From JBDTOX01 sp039933015 (GTDB lineage Bacteria; Pseudomonadota; Gammaproteobacteria; Burkholderiales; Methylophilaceae), in the NCBI GenBank assembly GCA_039933015.1, contig JBDTOX010000002.1, forward strand, positions 1 through 27,903: a DNA stretch of 27,903 nt, given 5' to 3'. Position 1 is the first letter of the stretch. Each line of letters starts with the position of its first letter. The position numbers and the translations under genes were made by a program. Shown here piece by piece: positions 7,867 through 15,489 of the stretch. The notes under the pieces are model-generated. The model was not told where the DNA came from. It worked only from the letters and a program-made list of their open reading frames with translations, and made no database searches.

Positions 7867-8619
7867 TATCACCTGCTGCACTGTCGCCCGCAATTCGGTA
7901 CGCTTATGTAAGCCCGGAATCAAATCAGCTACCGCCACATAAATCATACTTGCTGCTGCCAACCCCAGAATCGTGGGAATCCAGTCCTGCACTGTTTGCA
8001 AGGCAAAATAAGCCAGCAGGCCTCCGAGTAGCGTGGCCAGGCTGGACAAGAGGTTAAACAGCAACGCCTGCTTCTTTGTGTAGCCAGAATGCAGAAGGAT
8101 CAGGAAATCGCCCACTTCCTGCGGAATCTCATGCGCAATAATCGCCAGCGCCGTGACCGCACCCAGCTTGATATCCAGCATGAACGCGGCGGCAATCAGA
8201 ATGCCATCGACAAAATTATGGAAGGTATCCCCCACCATAATCATCATGCCGCTGCGGCCATGATCGTGGCCATGTGCGGCTCCATGGCCGCCCTCATCGC
8301 TATGGGCAGCATGCGCTTCGCATTCATCGCCATGGCAATGTCGCCATAACACCAGTTTTTCCAGCACAAAAAACAGCAAAATGCCGAGCAATATGGTGGC
8401 CGCCATATTTTCCGCACTACTCGCCACATTGAATGCATGCGGCAAAATTTCAAGAAATACCGCGCCCAGCAACGCGCCGATGGCATAGCTAATAAGCATG
8501 GGAATCCATGCGGTGCGAGCATTAAGCGCGAAAAATGCCGCGCTAAATACGCTTAGAATACCGCCTAGCAAGCTTGCGTTAATAATCCAGGCAAGTGTGG
8601 ACATTCCATAGGTGGGCAT
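7813..8619 (-). CDS. ZIP-family divalent metal transporter
   Basis: This is an inner-membrane permease of the ZIP (SLC39) family, which imports zinc, iron or manganese. It is 268 residues with about eight membrane helices. The metal-site helices are clear: HNFVDGI (His134, Asn135, Asp138) and HEIPQEVGDF (His163, Glu164, Glu168). Between helices 3 and 4 lies a long histidine-rich loop, about residues 94-120, with at least eight His plus Cys and acidic residues; such loops are thought to bind or sense metal. HEIPQEVGDF places it near the ZupT/gufA and eukaryotic ZIP groups; the metal cannot be chosen from sequence. Met6 is an alternative start. It lies 90 bp after pgeF with its own perfect -10, so it may be transcribed alone. 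The 3' end overlaps the 77-codon gene. Confidence 0.92.
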   Translation of the reverse strand: MPTYGMSTLAWIINASLLGGILSVFSAAFFALNARTAWIPMLISYAIGALLGAVFLEILPHAFNVASSAENMAATILLGILLFFVLEKLVLWRHCHGDECEAHAAHSDEGGHGAAHGHDHGRSGMMIMVGDTFHNFVDGILIAAAFMLDIKLGAVTALAIIAHEIPQEVGDFLILLHSGYTKKQALLFNLLSSLATLLGGLLAYFALQTVQDWIPTILGLAAASMIYVAVADLIPGLHKRTELRATVQQVILIALGISSIWLTKWFLD

Positions 8620-8656
8620 TTAGAAAACTCTAGCTAATTAGAAAAGCAAAGGCAGC

Positions 8657-8662
8657 ATTATA
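8657..8662 (-). promoter_or_regulatory. TATAAT -10 box upstream of the ZIP gene
   Basis: A perfect TATAAT (minus strand, 8662-8657) lies in the 90-bp pgeF-ZIP gap, about 38 bases before the ATG. I see no good -35 at 16-18 bp (TTGACG occurs, but only 7 bp away), so the promoter may need an activator or be weak. An AT-rich palindrome, CTAATTAG, lies between it and the start. I could not match a Zur or Fur box. Confidence 0.35.
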
Positions 8663-8709
8663 AACGAGGCGTCAAGTTGACGAGACTTTGATTTAACCCA
8701 AGCCCGGAT

Positions 8710-9462
8710 TCAATGATGATTTTCCAGCCAGATCATGGATGCCATGCGCCCTGTTATGCCATCGCGCCGGTAGGAAAAGAATCGGGTTTGATCTGTATAT
8801 GTGCAAAGGTCACCGCCATAAATGCGGTCAACGCCCATTGTGCACAGGCGCTGCTTTGCCAGCAGGTAAATATCAGCCAGCCATTTGTCATTGGGGGCGG
8901 GTAAAAACGCCTGAGCGGCTTGTGCATTCTGGGCAACGAAGGCATCACGCACTTCCATGCCGACTTCAAATGCCTGTGGCCCTATCGCTGGGCCCAGCCA
9001 TGCCATTAGATGACTGGGCGACGTGTGCATGGCTGTAATGGTGGCCTCAATCACCCCGCCCAGCAATCCGCGCCAGCCTGCATGAGCAGCGCCCACCACA
9101 CTACCCGCCTCGTCACACAACAACACCGGTAAACAGTCAGCAGTCATCACTGTACAAACCGCATGTGGCATCCTGGCATACGCAGCGTCGGCTTCCGGCA
9201 AACCGCTGGCAGTTGCAGCATCAACGACCTTAACACCATGCACTTGCTTTAACCATAGAGGTTCACTAGGCACCAAACGATTGAATGCCTGGCGATTCGC
9301 TGCCACTTGCAGGGGAATATCGCCTACACGATCTCCCAAGTTGAGGCTGGCATAGGGGCCGACACTTTCACCACCTGCCCTGGTGGTTTGCAGAGCTTGC
9401 ACATTGGCAGGCGCCGGCCAGTTGGGAAATATCAGATCGGTGTCAATCAACATCGTCATCAT
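8710..9462 (-). CDS. pgeF: peptidoglycan editing factor PgeF (YfiH, multicopper polyphenol-oxidase fold)
   Basis: This YfiH-family cytosolic protein helps keep the murein precursor correct: in E. coli it removes wrongly built UDP-MurNAc-L-Ser, and relatives have purine-nucleoside phosphorylase or laccase-like activity. The 250 residues fit the family. The conserved metal-site residues are His75 (LKQVHG), Cys110 (TADCLPVLLCD) and His127 (AAHAGWRG), and GPAIGPQAFEV follows. The gene overlaps the rluD end by 20 bp, so translation is likely coupled. Three Met codons lie close together at 9462, 9459 and 9453, and the true start cannot be fixed. The rluD-pgeF pairing is widespread in proteobacteria, supporting the call. 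Confidence 0.95.
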   Translation of the reverse strand: MMTMLIDTDLIFPNWPAPANVQALQTTRAGGESVGPYASLNLGDRVGDIPLQVAANRQAFNRLVPSEPLWLKQVHGVKVVDAATASGLPEADAAYARMPHAVCTVMTADCLPVLLCDEAGSVVGAAHAGWRGLLGGVIEATITAMHTSPSHLMAWLGPAIGPQAFEVGMEVRDAFVAQNAQAAQAFLPAPNDKWLADIYLLAKQRLCTMGVDRIYGGDLCTYTDQTRFFSYRRDGITGRMASMIWLENHH

Positions 9463-10504
9463 CTAACACTTCGTCCGGCTCTGCCTCATCTTCAAAATCG
9501 TCATCCTCGGAAGATGCGTCAAAATCCAGTTCGAAAGCCTCGTCGTCAGGCAGTTCCTCTACCCGCATGGCTTCCAGCAGTGCTTTCATGTCAGGTGGCA
9601 GTTCAATCTGCCACTCCATAGCCTGACCTGTTTCCGGGTGGATCAGGCCAAGTTTTATGGCATGCAGTGCCTGCCGATTAAAACCTTGCAGTGCGTCGCG
9701 CAGAGTCTGTGTCATGGCGCGCAGCGGCACAATGCCACGCATGCCGTAAACCGGATCACCCGCGATAGGCGCTTTCAGATACTGCATATGCACGCGTATC
9801 TGATGTGTACGCCCGGTCTCCAGCATGCAGCGAAGATAGGTATGCACAGCGAAGCGCTCCAACACTTCATAATGTGTCACTGCGGGCTTACCGCTGCGAT
9901 TGACAGCCATTTTGGTCCGCGCATGCGAATGACGCCCGATGGGTTGATCCACCTTGCCATTGCGCCAGACCTGCCCCCAAACAATCGCCCGGTATTCACG
10001 CTTCACCGTGCGGGCCTGTAACTGACGCACGAGACTGGTCTGGGCAGCAAGCGTTTTAGCCACAACCAACAGGCCACTGGTGTCCTTATCCAGCCTGTGG
10101 ACTATACCCGCACGCGGCAGCTCCTTCAGATGCGGCGCATGATGCAGCAAGGCATTTAACAACGTACCTTCCCAGTTACCTGCCGCCGGGTGAACTACCA
10201 GACCTGCAGGCTTGTTGATCACCAGAATATGTGCATCTTCGTAAACAATGTCCAAGGCGATATCTTCTGCCTGAAAAGCGCTTTCCTCGGGAGCGGCTTG
10301 CGGAACAATCTGTATGATCTCGCCGCCCCAGACCTTGAGTTTGGCTGTGGTGGCCTGATTTTCAATTGTCACAAGACCTTCTTTGATCCAGTTTTGCAAA
10401 CGGGATCTTGAATGCTCGGGCATTAGACGTTGCAGGGCCTGGTCGAGGCGCAAGCCGCCTAAATCTTGCGGAATAGTGAGAGTGATAGGAGTGGTTTGGG
10501 TCAT
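9443..10504 (-). CDS. rluD: 23S rRNA pseudouridine synthase RluD, with acidic C-terminal tail
   Basis: RluD forms pseudouridines 1911, 1915 and 1917 in helix 69 of 23S rRNA. The 353 residues contain an N-terminal S4 RNA-binding domain (LRLDQALQRLMPEHSRSRLQ, about 18-80), then the RsuA/RluD catalytic domain with HRLDKDTSGLL, where Asp139 is the catalytic residue. GRTHQIRVHM, also conserved, follows. The last 35 or so residues are an unusual acidic tail with many Asp and Glu, absent from E. coli RluD (326 residues) as I recall it. The pgeF start lies inside the tail-coding DNA. The gene is divergent from bamD with 39 bp between starts, another common neighbour pairing. Confidence 0.96.
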   Translation of the reverse strand: MTQTTPITLTIPQDLGGLRLDQALQRLMPEHSRSRLQNWIKEGLVTIENQATTAKLKVWGGEIIQIVPQAAPEESAFQAEDIALDIVYEDAHILVINKPAGLVVHPAAGNWEGTLLNALLHHAPHLKELPRAGIVHRLDKDTSGLLVVAKTLAAQTSLVRQLQARTVKREYRAIVWGQVWRNGKVDQPIGRHSHARTKMAVNRSGKPAVTHYEVLERFAVHTYLRCMLETGRTHQIRVHMQYLKAPIAGDPVYGMRGIVPLRAMTQTLRDALQGFNRQALHAIKLGLIHPETGQAMEWQIELPPDMKALLEAMRVEELPDDEAFELDFDASSEDDDFEDEAEPDEVLDDDDVD

Positions 10505-10508
10505 CGGT

Positions 10509-10514
10509 TATAAT
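10509..10514 (+). promoter_or_regulatory. -10 box of bamD
   Basis: A perfect TATAAT lies 29 bp before the bamD ATG in the 39-bp rluD-bamD gap. The -35 region falls within the rluD coding start and is poor (TAGGAG at a 17-bp spacing). The reverse strand also reads TTATAAC here, so rluD may share the region. Sequence only. Confidence 0.4.
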
Positions 10515-10543
10515 CTACGGGACTCTTACTTGGACTTGGTTAA

Positions 10544-11347
10544 ATGAAGCATAGTTTAGCGTTAATTGCGTTGCTCTGGCTCTCTGGTTGCAGCATTTTC
10601 GGCGCGCCCACAGAACTCGACGAGACTAAAGGCTGGCAGGTACAGCGTATCTATGCCGAAGCCGAAGACAAGATGAAGTCGCGCGATTACGACAAAGCCA
10701 TCAAGTATTTGCAGATTCTGGAATCTCGCTATCCACATGGCCGCTATGCCACACAGTCGCAGCTTGAACTAATTTACGCCTATTTCAAGAAAAACGATCC
10801 GGCCTCTTGTATTGCTGCGGCCGACCGCTTCATTAAATTGCATCCGAACCACCCCAATATTGACTATGCGTATTACATGAAGGGCATGGCCACCTTTAAT
10901 GAACGCGGCATTGTTGAAAAACTAACCGAGCAGCAAATCAGTGACCGCGATCCTAAATCCTTACGCGAATCCTTTCTGTCTTTCAAGGAGCTGACAACAC
11001 GCTATCCAGACAGCCGTTATGCCAAGGATGCGACTTTACGTATGACTTACCTGGTCAACACGCTGGCAAGTCATGAGTTGCATGTAGCGCGCTATTACAT
11101 GAAACGCACTGCCTACGTGGCAGCGCTCAATCGCGCTAAATACGTATTGGAGTACTACCCAGATTCACCTGCTATTGAAGAAGCACTGGTCATTATGATT
11201 AGCGCATACGACGCGCTCGGCATGGATGATCTCAAGCAGGACACACTCAGGGTTTTGCAGACCAATTACCCCGACAGCCCCATGTTAGGCAAAGGCGTCC
11301 CGCAGGATAAACGCATTTGGTGGAAGTTCTGGGAAAGTCTCTACTAA
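10544..11347 (+). CDS. bamD: outer-membrane assembly lipoprotein BamD (ComL)
   Basis: BamD is the essential lipoprotein of the BAM complex, which inserts beta-barrel proteins into the outer membrane. The 267 residues begin with a lipoprotein signal ending in LWLSGC (Cys16). The mature part is a set of TPR-like helix pairs, seen as repeats around YDKAIKYLQILESRYPHGRY, SFKELTTRYPDSRYAKDA and YVLEYYPDSP. MKGMATFNERG and the C-terminal WWKFWESLY are typical of betaproteobacterial members. BamB of the same complex is encoded on the other strand 1.5 kb away. A strong hairpin terminator follows the stop by about 47 bases. Confidence 0.96.
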   Translation: MKHSLALIALLWLSGCSIFGAPTELDETKGWQVQRIYAEAEDKMKSRDYDKAIKYLQILESRYPHGRYATQSQLELIYAYFKKNDPASCIAAADRFIKLHPNHPNIDYAYYMKGMATFNERGIVEKLTEQQISDRDPKSLRESFLSFKELTTRYPDSRYAKDATLRMTYLVNTLASHELHVARYYMKRTAYVAALNRAKYVLEYYPDSPAIEEALVIMISAYDALGMDDLKQDTLRVLQTNYPDSPMLGKGVPQDKRIWWKFWESLY

Positions 11348-11393
11348 TTGATTTAGCCTATTTCCAATCAAAAGTATTTTTAATCTAAGCAGG

Positions 11394-11426
11394 AGGCCAA
11401 CAAACTATTTTTTTGTTGGCCTTTTT
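11394..11426 (+). terminator. intrinsic terminator of bamD, embedded in the der 3' end
   Basis: A perfect 11-bp stem, AGGCCAACAAA (11394-11404) with TTTGTTGGCCT (11412-11422), has a 7-base loop CTATTTT and a five-T tail (11422-11426). It points in the bamD direction. The der stop codon (11407-11405) is in the loop and the right arm encodes the last der codons. On the minus strand no T run follows, so it should act in one direction only. Confidence 0.9.
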
Positions 11427-12853
11427 GCTTTAGTGCCTGTTGGATCTTTACGCGCATTCAGTTCCGCACGCTGCTCTACCTTGCGTCTGCGCATGCTGAC
11501 TATACCCTCACCTCTTTTGGGTTTAGGCGGCTCGGCAAATGGGTTACTACCTTGTTTGAACTGCACACGCAAAGGTGTGCCGGACAACTGGAACACCTTG
11601 CGGAAAGTTTTTTCCAGAAAGCGCACATAGCTATCCTTGACGCCATCCACGTGATTACCGTGTACCACTACAATTGGCGGATTGCTTCCGCCCTGGTGCG
11701 CGTAGCGTAATTTTGGGCGTATGCCCTTGCTGATAGGGGGCTGATGCTGGGCAATGGCGTCAATCAGAGCACGAGTAAGTTGCGGCGTGGATAGCTTCGC
11801 CATTGCTGCTTTAAAAGCAATATCAACGGACTTGAATAGCTCGGGCAAGCCCTTCTTTTTCAGCGCGGATATATAGTGAAATTCGGCAAAGTCGAGGAAT
11901 TGCAGCTTGCGGTCGATCTCGCGTTTGATCCAGTCGCGCTGATCTTCTGCCAGGCCGTCCCACTTGTTGATCGCCACTACCAGGGCGCGGCCGCTTTCCA
12001 GAATATAGGCGGCCACATGCGCATCCTGCTCGGTAATTCCGTCTTGTGCATCCACTACCAGAATCGCCACGTTGGCTTCTTCAATCGCCTGTATGGTTTT
12101 GATGACGGAAAACTTCTCAATCGCTTCAAATACTTTACCGCGCTTACGCACACCTGCTGTATCAATGATGGTGTAGTGTTTGCCGTCACGCTCAAGATCA
12201 ATATGAATGGAATCTCGTGTAGTACCAGGTTGATCGAACGCGATCACGCGCTCTTCCCCTAACAAGGCATTCACCAGCGTGGATTTACCTACGTTGGGGC
12301 GCCCGACAATAGCAACTTTGGGTGTTCTGTCAGAATTAATCGGTGCTTCCGGCTCAGGTTCCGGGAAGGACTCCAAAGCCAGCTCCACCAGATCACGCAC
12401 GCCTTCACCATGCGCAGACGATACAGACAGTGGATCGCCTAAACCTAATTCGTAGAATTCCGCACTGATTATTGCACGCTGCATGCCTTCGGTTTTATTA
12501 ACCGCCAACAGTACAGGACGCTGGCTTTTACGCAGTCGATCGGCAATCACCTTGTCTTGTGGCGTAACGCCTTGACGCCCATCAACCAGGAATATAATGA
12601 CATCGGCTTCATTGATGGCAAGTATGGTCTGGCGCGCCATTTCTTTAAGAATGCCGCTATCAGCCGCAGGTTCAAAGCCGCCGGTATCCACTACAAGGTG
12701 GGGTTTGCTGCCGCCCACGCCACGCCCATAATGGCGATCACGCGTGAGACCAGGCAAGTCTGCTACCAGGGCGTCGCGACTTTTGGTCAGGCGATTGAAG
12801 AGTGTGGACTTGCCGACATTAGGCCGACCGACCAGTACGATGGTTGGTAGCAT
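11405..12853 (-). CDS. der: ribosome-assembly GTPase Der (EngA)
   Basis: Der is an essential GTPase with two tandem G domains that acts in maturing the 50S subunit. It is 482 residues. Domain 1 shows GRPNVGKS (9-16), DTGG (56-59) and NKTE (119-122). Domain 2 shows GRPNVGKS (184-191), DTAG (231-234) and NKWD (296-299). A C-terminal KH-like domain (about 350-440) contains GIRPKLRYAHQGG, and a basic tail ends in AKRPTKK. It is the last gene of the minus-strand array, 4 bp after bamB. In many betaproteobacteria hfq and hflX follow der; here convergent bamD follows instead. Its stop codon lies in the loop of the bamD terminator. Confidence 0.98.
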   Translation of the reverse strand: MLPTIVLVGRPNVGKSTLFNRLTKSRDALVADLPGLTRDRHYGRGVGGSKPHLVVDTGGFEPAADSGILKEMARQTILAINEADVIIFLVDGRQGVTPQDKVIADRLRKSQRPVLLAVNKTEGMQRAIISAEFYELGLGDPLSVSSAHGEGVRDLVELALESFPEPEPEAPINSDRTPKVAIVGRPNVGKSTLVNALLGEERVIAFDQPGTTRDSIHIDLERDGKHYTIIDTAGVRKRGKVFEAIEKFSVIKTIQAIEEANVAILVVDAQDGITEQDAHVAAYILESGRALVVAINKWDGLAEDQRDWIKREIDRKLQFLDFAEFHYISALKKKGLPELFKSVDIAFKAAMAKLSTPQLTRALIDAIAQHQPPISKGIRPKLRYAHQGGSNPPIVVVHGNHVDGVKDSYVRFLEKTFRKVFQLSGTPLRVQFKQGSNPFAEPPKPKRGEGIVSMRRRKVEQRAELNARKDPTGTKAKRPTKK

Positions 12854-12857
12854 ACCG

Positions 12858-14039
12858 TTATTTCAGCGAGATGGCGTAAAGTCCGCCATTACGGGTTTGC
12901 ACCAGCAAACCATTGGTGCCAAGTGCTGTCAGTTGCGACATGATGGGGCTATCCTCAGTGCGGATCCGAGCTGCAAATACGCCATCTTCGCGCTCTAAAA
13001 AGTGTACATAACCTTGTATATCTCCTACAGCGATAACACCGCCCATAGGCAATGGCGCACTGAGGTGACGATTAGTTAAAGCGCCCTGACGCCAGAATGT
13101 CTTACCGCTTGTATATTCGAGCGCATATACGGCGCCGCCAGCGTGGGAAACATAAATCCGTCCATCCTCGGCATTAATGCCCGTGTAGCTTGATATATCC
13201 CGGCTCCAGGCGACGCTGCCAGTGGTGCGGTCCACTGCTGCGAGCTTGCCTTGATACGCTACGGCGTAAACCAAGGGGCCGTCTACTACAGGCAGGCTGG
13301 TGATGTCTGCAATACGCTCGATTTCGGTGGTACCCTTGGGCTGCGCTACGGAAGCTTCCCAAACCACTTTGCCATCTTCTGCTCGCAATGCAATCAGCTT
13401 GCCCCCAGCAAAGCCGGCATAAACGGCGCCACCATCCAGCACCACACCTGCACCACTACGTAAACTCAAGCTTGGCGTTGCACGTTCGTAGATCCATTTG
13501 CGACTGCCATCCAAGGCGTCCAGGCCAAATATACGGCTGTCCCCCGTGCGCACTACCACCATGCCGTCCGTTACTTGGGGCGCACTCAATACTTCGCTGC
13601 TTACTTTGGATTTCCACAGTAACTTACCCGTTTGATCATAGGCAATCACGTAACCTGCTGGTGTGCCGACCAATACCAGATTAGGCCCCAAGCCAACACC
13701 TCCAGACAGCTTCTCACCAGCTTTGACGCGCCAGATTTGATGGCCATTGATAGCATCCAGCTTGTAAATCTCCCCCACCGCGTTTGCCGCATACACAAAA
13801 CCGCTCTGGGCTGCCGGCACAAAATTGGAATCTGCAGCAGTTCCGACATGCGCTTTCCAGACAATCTTGGGTTGTGCGCTAGGCTTGAATTCGATGAGCT
13901 CGGCAGGTGGGTCAGTGACTTCACGCCCAAACATGCGCTCTGATATGTCAGTTTTCATGTCGGTAAGCGTAGTGCATCCGCCTATGACGAATGCCGTTAC
14001 AAAAAGTAGTGCGATTGATCGCAAATTTAGCTGGCTCAA
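12858..14039 (-). CDS. bamB: outer-membrane assembly lipoprotein BamB (YfgL)
   Basis: BamB is an outer-membrane-anchored beta-propeller that helps BamA receive barrel proteins. It is 393 residues, with a lipoprotein signal ending in FVIGGC (Cys22). The mature protein is built of PQQ-like beta-propeller blades, visible as repeated patterns such as GEIYKLDAINGHQIWRVKAG, GYVIAYDQTGKLLWKSKV and GKLAAVDRTTGSVAWSRDI, each a strand set ending in W. The gene is 2 bp after yfgM and 4 bp before der, matching the conserved yfgM-bamB-der order of beta- and gammaproteobacteria. Confidence 0.97.
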   Translation of the reverse strand: MSQLNLRSIALLFVTAFVIGGCTTLTDMKTDISERMFGREVTDPPAELIEFKPSAQPKIVWKAHVGTAADSNFVPAAQSGFVYAANAVGEIYKLDAINGHQIWRVKAGEKLSGGVGLGPNLVLVGTPAGYVIAYDQTGKLLWKSKVSSEVLSAPQVTDGMVVVRTGDSRIFGLDALDGSRKWIYERATPSLSLRSGAGVVLDGGAVYAGFAGGKLIALRAEDGKVVWEASVAQPKGTTEIERIADITSLPVVDGPLVYAVAYQGKLAAVDRTTGSVAWSRDISSYTGINAEDGRIYVSHAGGAVYALEYTSGKTFWRQGALTNRHLSAPLPMGGVIAVGDIQGYVHFLEREDGVFAARIRTEDSPIMSQLTALGTNGLLVQTRNGGLYAISLK

Positions 14040-14041
14040 GT

Positions 14042-14668
14042 TTAACTCCCTAACGCTTCCAGCTTGTGTTCAGTAAAACGACGATAATGGCCTTGCGTGT
14101 CCAACTTGCTCAGCGCCTCTTCATAGGCCAGTTTGGCTTCTGCTTTTTTATTCTGCGCAACTAAAATGTCACCCTTGAGATCAGCAAATAGCCCATCGAA
14201 ACCAGCATCATGCTTTTCTGCCAGCGTCTTCAGGGCAGTATCGTAGTCTTTTTCTTCAAATTGGATTGCGGCCAACTGAAGATTGGCCAAGGTCCTGACT
14301 GCATCTTCCTTGGCATTTTTTGCAGCCCACTCCAATTGCCCTTTAGCACTCTTGGAATCCCTGGCGGCATAGTTCGCTTTTGCGGCAGCCATTGCTGCAC
14401 GCCCGGCGTATGGGGTCGAGGCATATTTATCCATCAATTCTGCCGAGAGCGACTTGATGGTTTTGGTATCTTCAGGATCGACCTGCATCAGCGCTTGATA
14501 TTGCACCGACGCGTGCAATGATTGCTGATGCTGATAATATTTCCAGCCCTGTACGCCCGCAAAACTAACAAGGGCTATACTCACCGCTGCCAGGGTAATG
14601 TTGCCATAGGTTTTCCACCACGTCTTGAAAGCATCTAACTGTTCCTGTTCTTCTAAATCATATGCCAT
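14042..14668 (-). CDS. yfgM: YfgM-family tetratricopeptide membrane protein (SecYEG ancillary chaperone)
   Basis: YfgM in E. coli is a single-span membrane protein that binds SecYEG together with PpiD and helps hand exported proteins to periplasmic chaperones. This 208-residue protein has the family start AYDLEEQEQLDAFKTWWKTYG, one membrane helix at about 23-42, and a periplasmic TPR-type helical domain. GYDTALKTL-like pairs are seen as DYDTALKTLAEKHDAGFDGL and GDILVAQNKKAEAKLAYEEA. It is placed directly before bamB, as usual. The gene normally follows hisS, but here two ABC ATPase genes separate them. Confidence 0.94.
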   Translation of the reverse strand: MAYDLEEQEQLDAFKTWWKTYGNITLAAVSIALVSFAGVQGWKYYQHQQSLHASVQYQALMQVDPEDTKTIKSLSAELMDKYASTPYAGRAAMAAAKANYAARDSKSAKGQLEWAAKNAKEDAVRTLANLQLAAIQFEEKDYDTALKTLAEKHDAGFDGLFADLKGDILVAQNKKAEAKLAYEEALSKLDTQGHYRRFTEHKLEALGS

Positions 14669-14676
14669 AACAATTC

Positions 14677-15489
14677 CTAGTTTGTTTGTTCGACCAAGGC
14701 TTTTTTGCCGGGGATAGCATTCAATAAATTACGCGTGTATTCCTGGGTTGGTGCTGCATAAATATCACCCACCTTGCCCTGTTCCACCACTTTGCCTTTA
14801 TGCATCACGGCGACTTCATCAGCAATATGCCGCACTACGCGCAGATCGTGGCTGATAAAGAGATAACTCAAGGCCATTTCCTGCTGCAATTCTTTCAATA
14901 GCAAAAGTATTTGTGCCTGAATCGATACATCAAGCGCGGAAACAGGCTCATCACAAACGACTACTTTAGGCTCCAGCACCAGTGCACGGGCAATACCGAT
15001 ACGTTGGCGCTGGCCGCCTGAGAACTCGTGAGGATACTTTTGCACATCCTGTTCACTCAGGCCTACGCGCTTAAGCATGCGCAGCACTTTGCTACGCTGC
15101 TCTGCACTACTACCAAGCTGGTGGATCAACAGTCCCTCGCCCACAATTTCGCCAACCTTCATGCGCGGGTTCAATGAGGCGAACGGGTCTTGAAAGATCA
15201 TCTGCAAATGGCGACGCTCATTGCGCAGTTCGCTAGCGGATAAAGCTGCCAGATCATGGCCCTGAAACAGGACTTCGCCGCTATCCAAGGGCTGTAATTG
15301 TAACAGACATCGCGCCAGCGTGGACTTGCCGCTCCCTGACTCGCCCACCACCGCCAGTGTGGAGCCTGCGCGCAGGCTGATGCTGACATCATCCAGCGCC
15401 TTGACCAAAGTATTGCCGAAACCAAATTTTCCGCTGCGCTGACTGTAGGTTTTATTGAGATGGGAGGCCGAAAGAATGAATTCGCTCAT
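14677..15489 (-). CDS. peptide-type ABC transporter ATPase (OppF/DppF-like, or C-terminal half of a split YejF)
   Basis: This 270-residue ATP-binding subunit has Walker A GESGSGKS (49-56), Q-loop MIFQDP, signature FSGGQRQR (156-163), Walker B VVVCDE (176-181) and H-loop His214 in FISHDL. Membership of the oligopeptide/nickel family is shown by DPFASLNPRMKVGEIV and the C-terminal PTQEYTRNLL. YLFISHDLRVVRHIADEV and KVVEQG closely recall the second half of E. coli YejF as I remember it. I chose the ATG at 15489 because it overlaps the preceding gene's stop as ATGA; a longer reading from 15513 adds eight odd residues. No permease or binding-protein gene is nearby, so its membrane partners are unknown. 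Confidence 0.93.
   Translation of the reverse strand: MSEFILSASHLNKTYSQRSGKFGFGNTLVKALDDVSISLRAGSTLAVVGESGSGKSTLARCLLQLQPLDSGEVLFQGHDLAALSASELRNERRHLQMIFQDPFASLNPRMKVGEIVGEGLLIHQLGSSAEQRSKVLRMLKRVGLSEQDVQKYPHEFSGGQRQRIGIARALVLEPKVVVCDEPVSALDVSIQAQILLLLKELQQEMALSYLFISHDLRVVRHIADEVAVMHKGKVVEQGKVGDIYAAPTQEYTRNLLNAIPGKKALVEQTN

Noticed and set aside
8244..8522. Open frame in another reading frame of the ZIP gene
   Set aside because: It arises from the His-rich loop coding sequence; the ZIP frame has clear family motifs.
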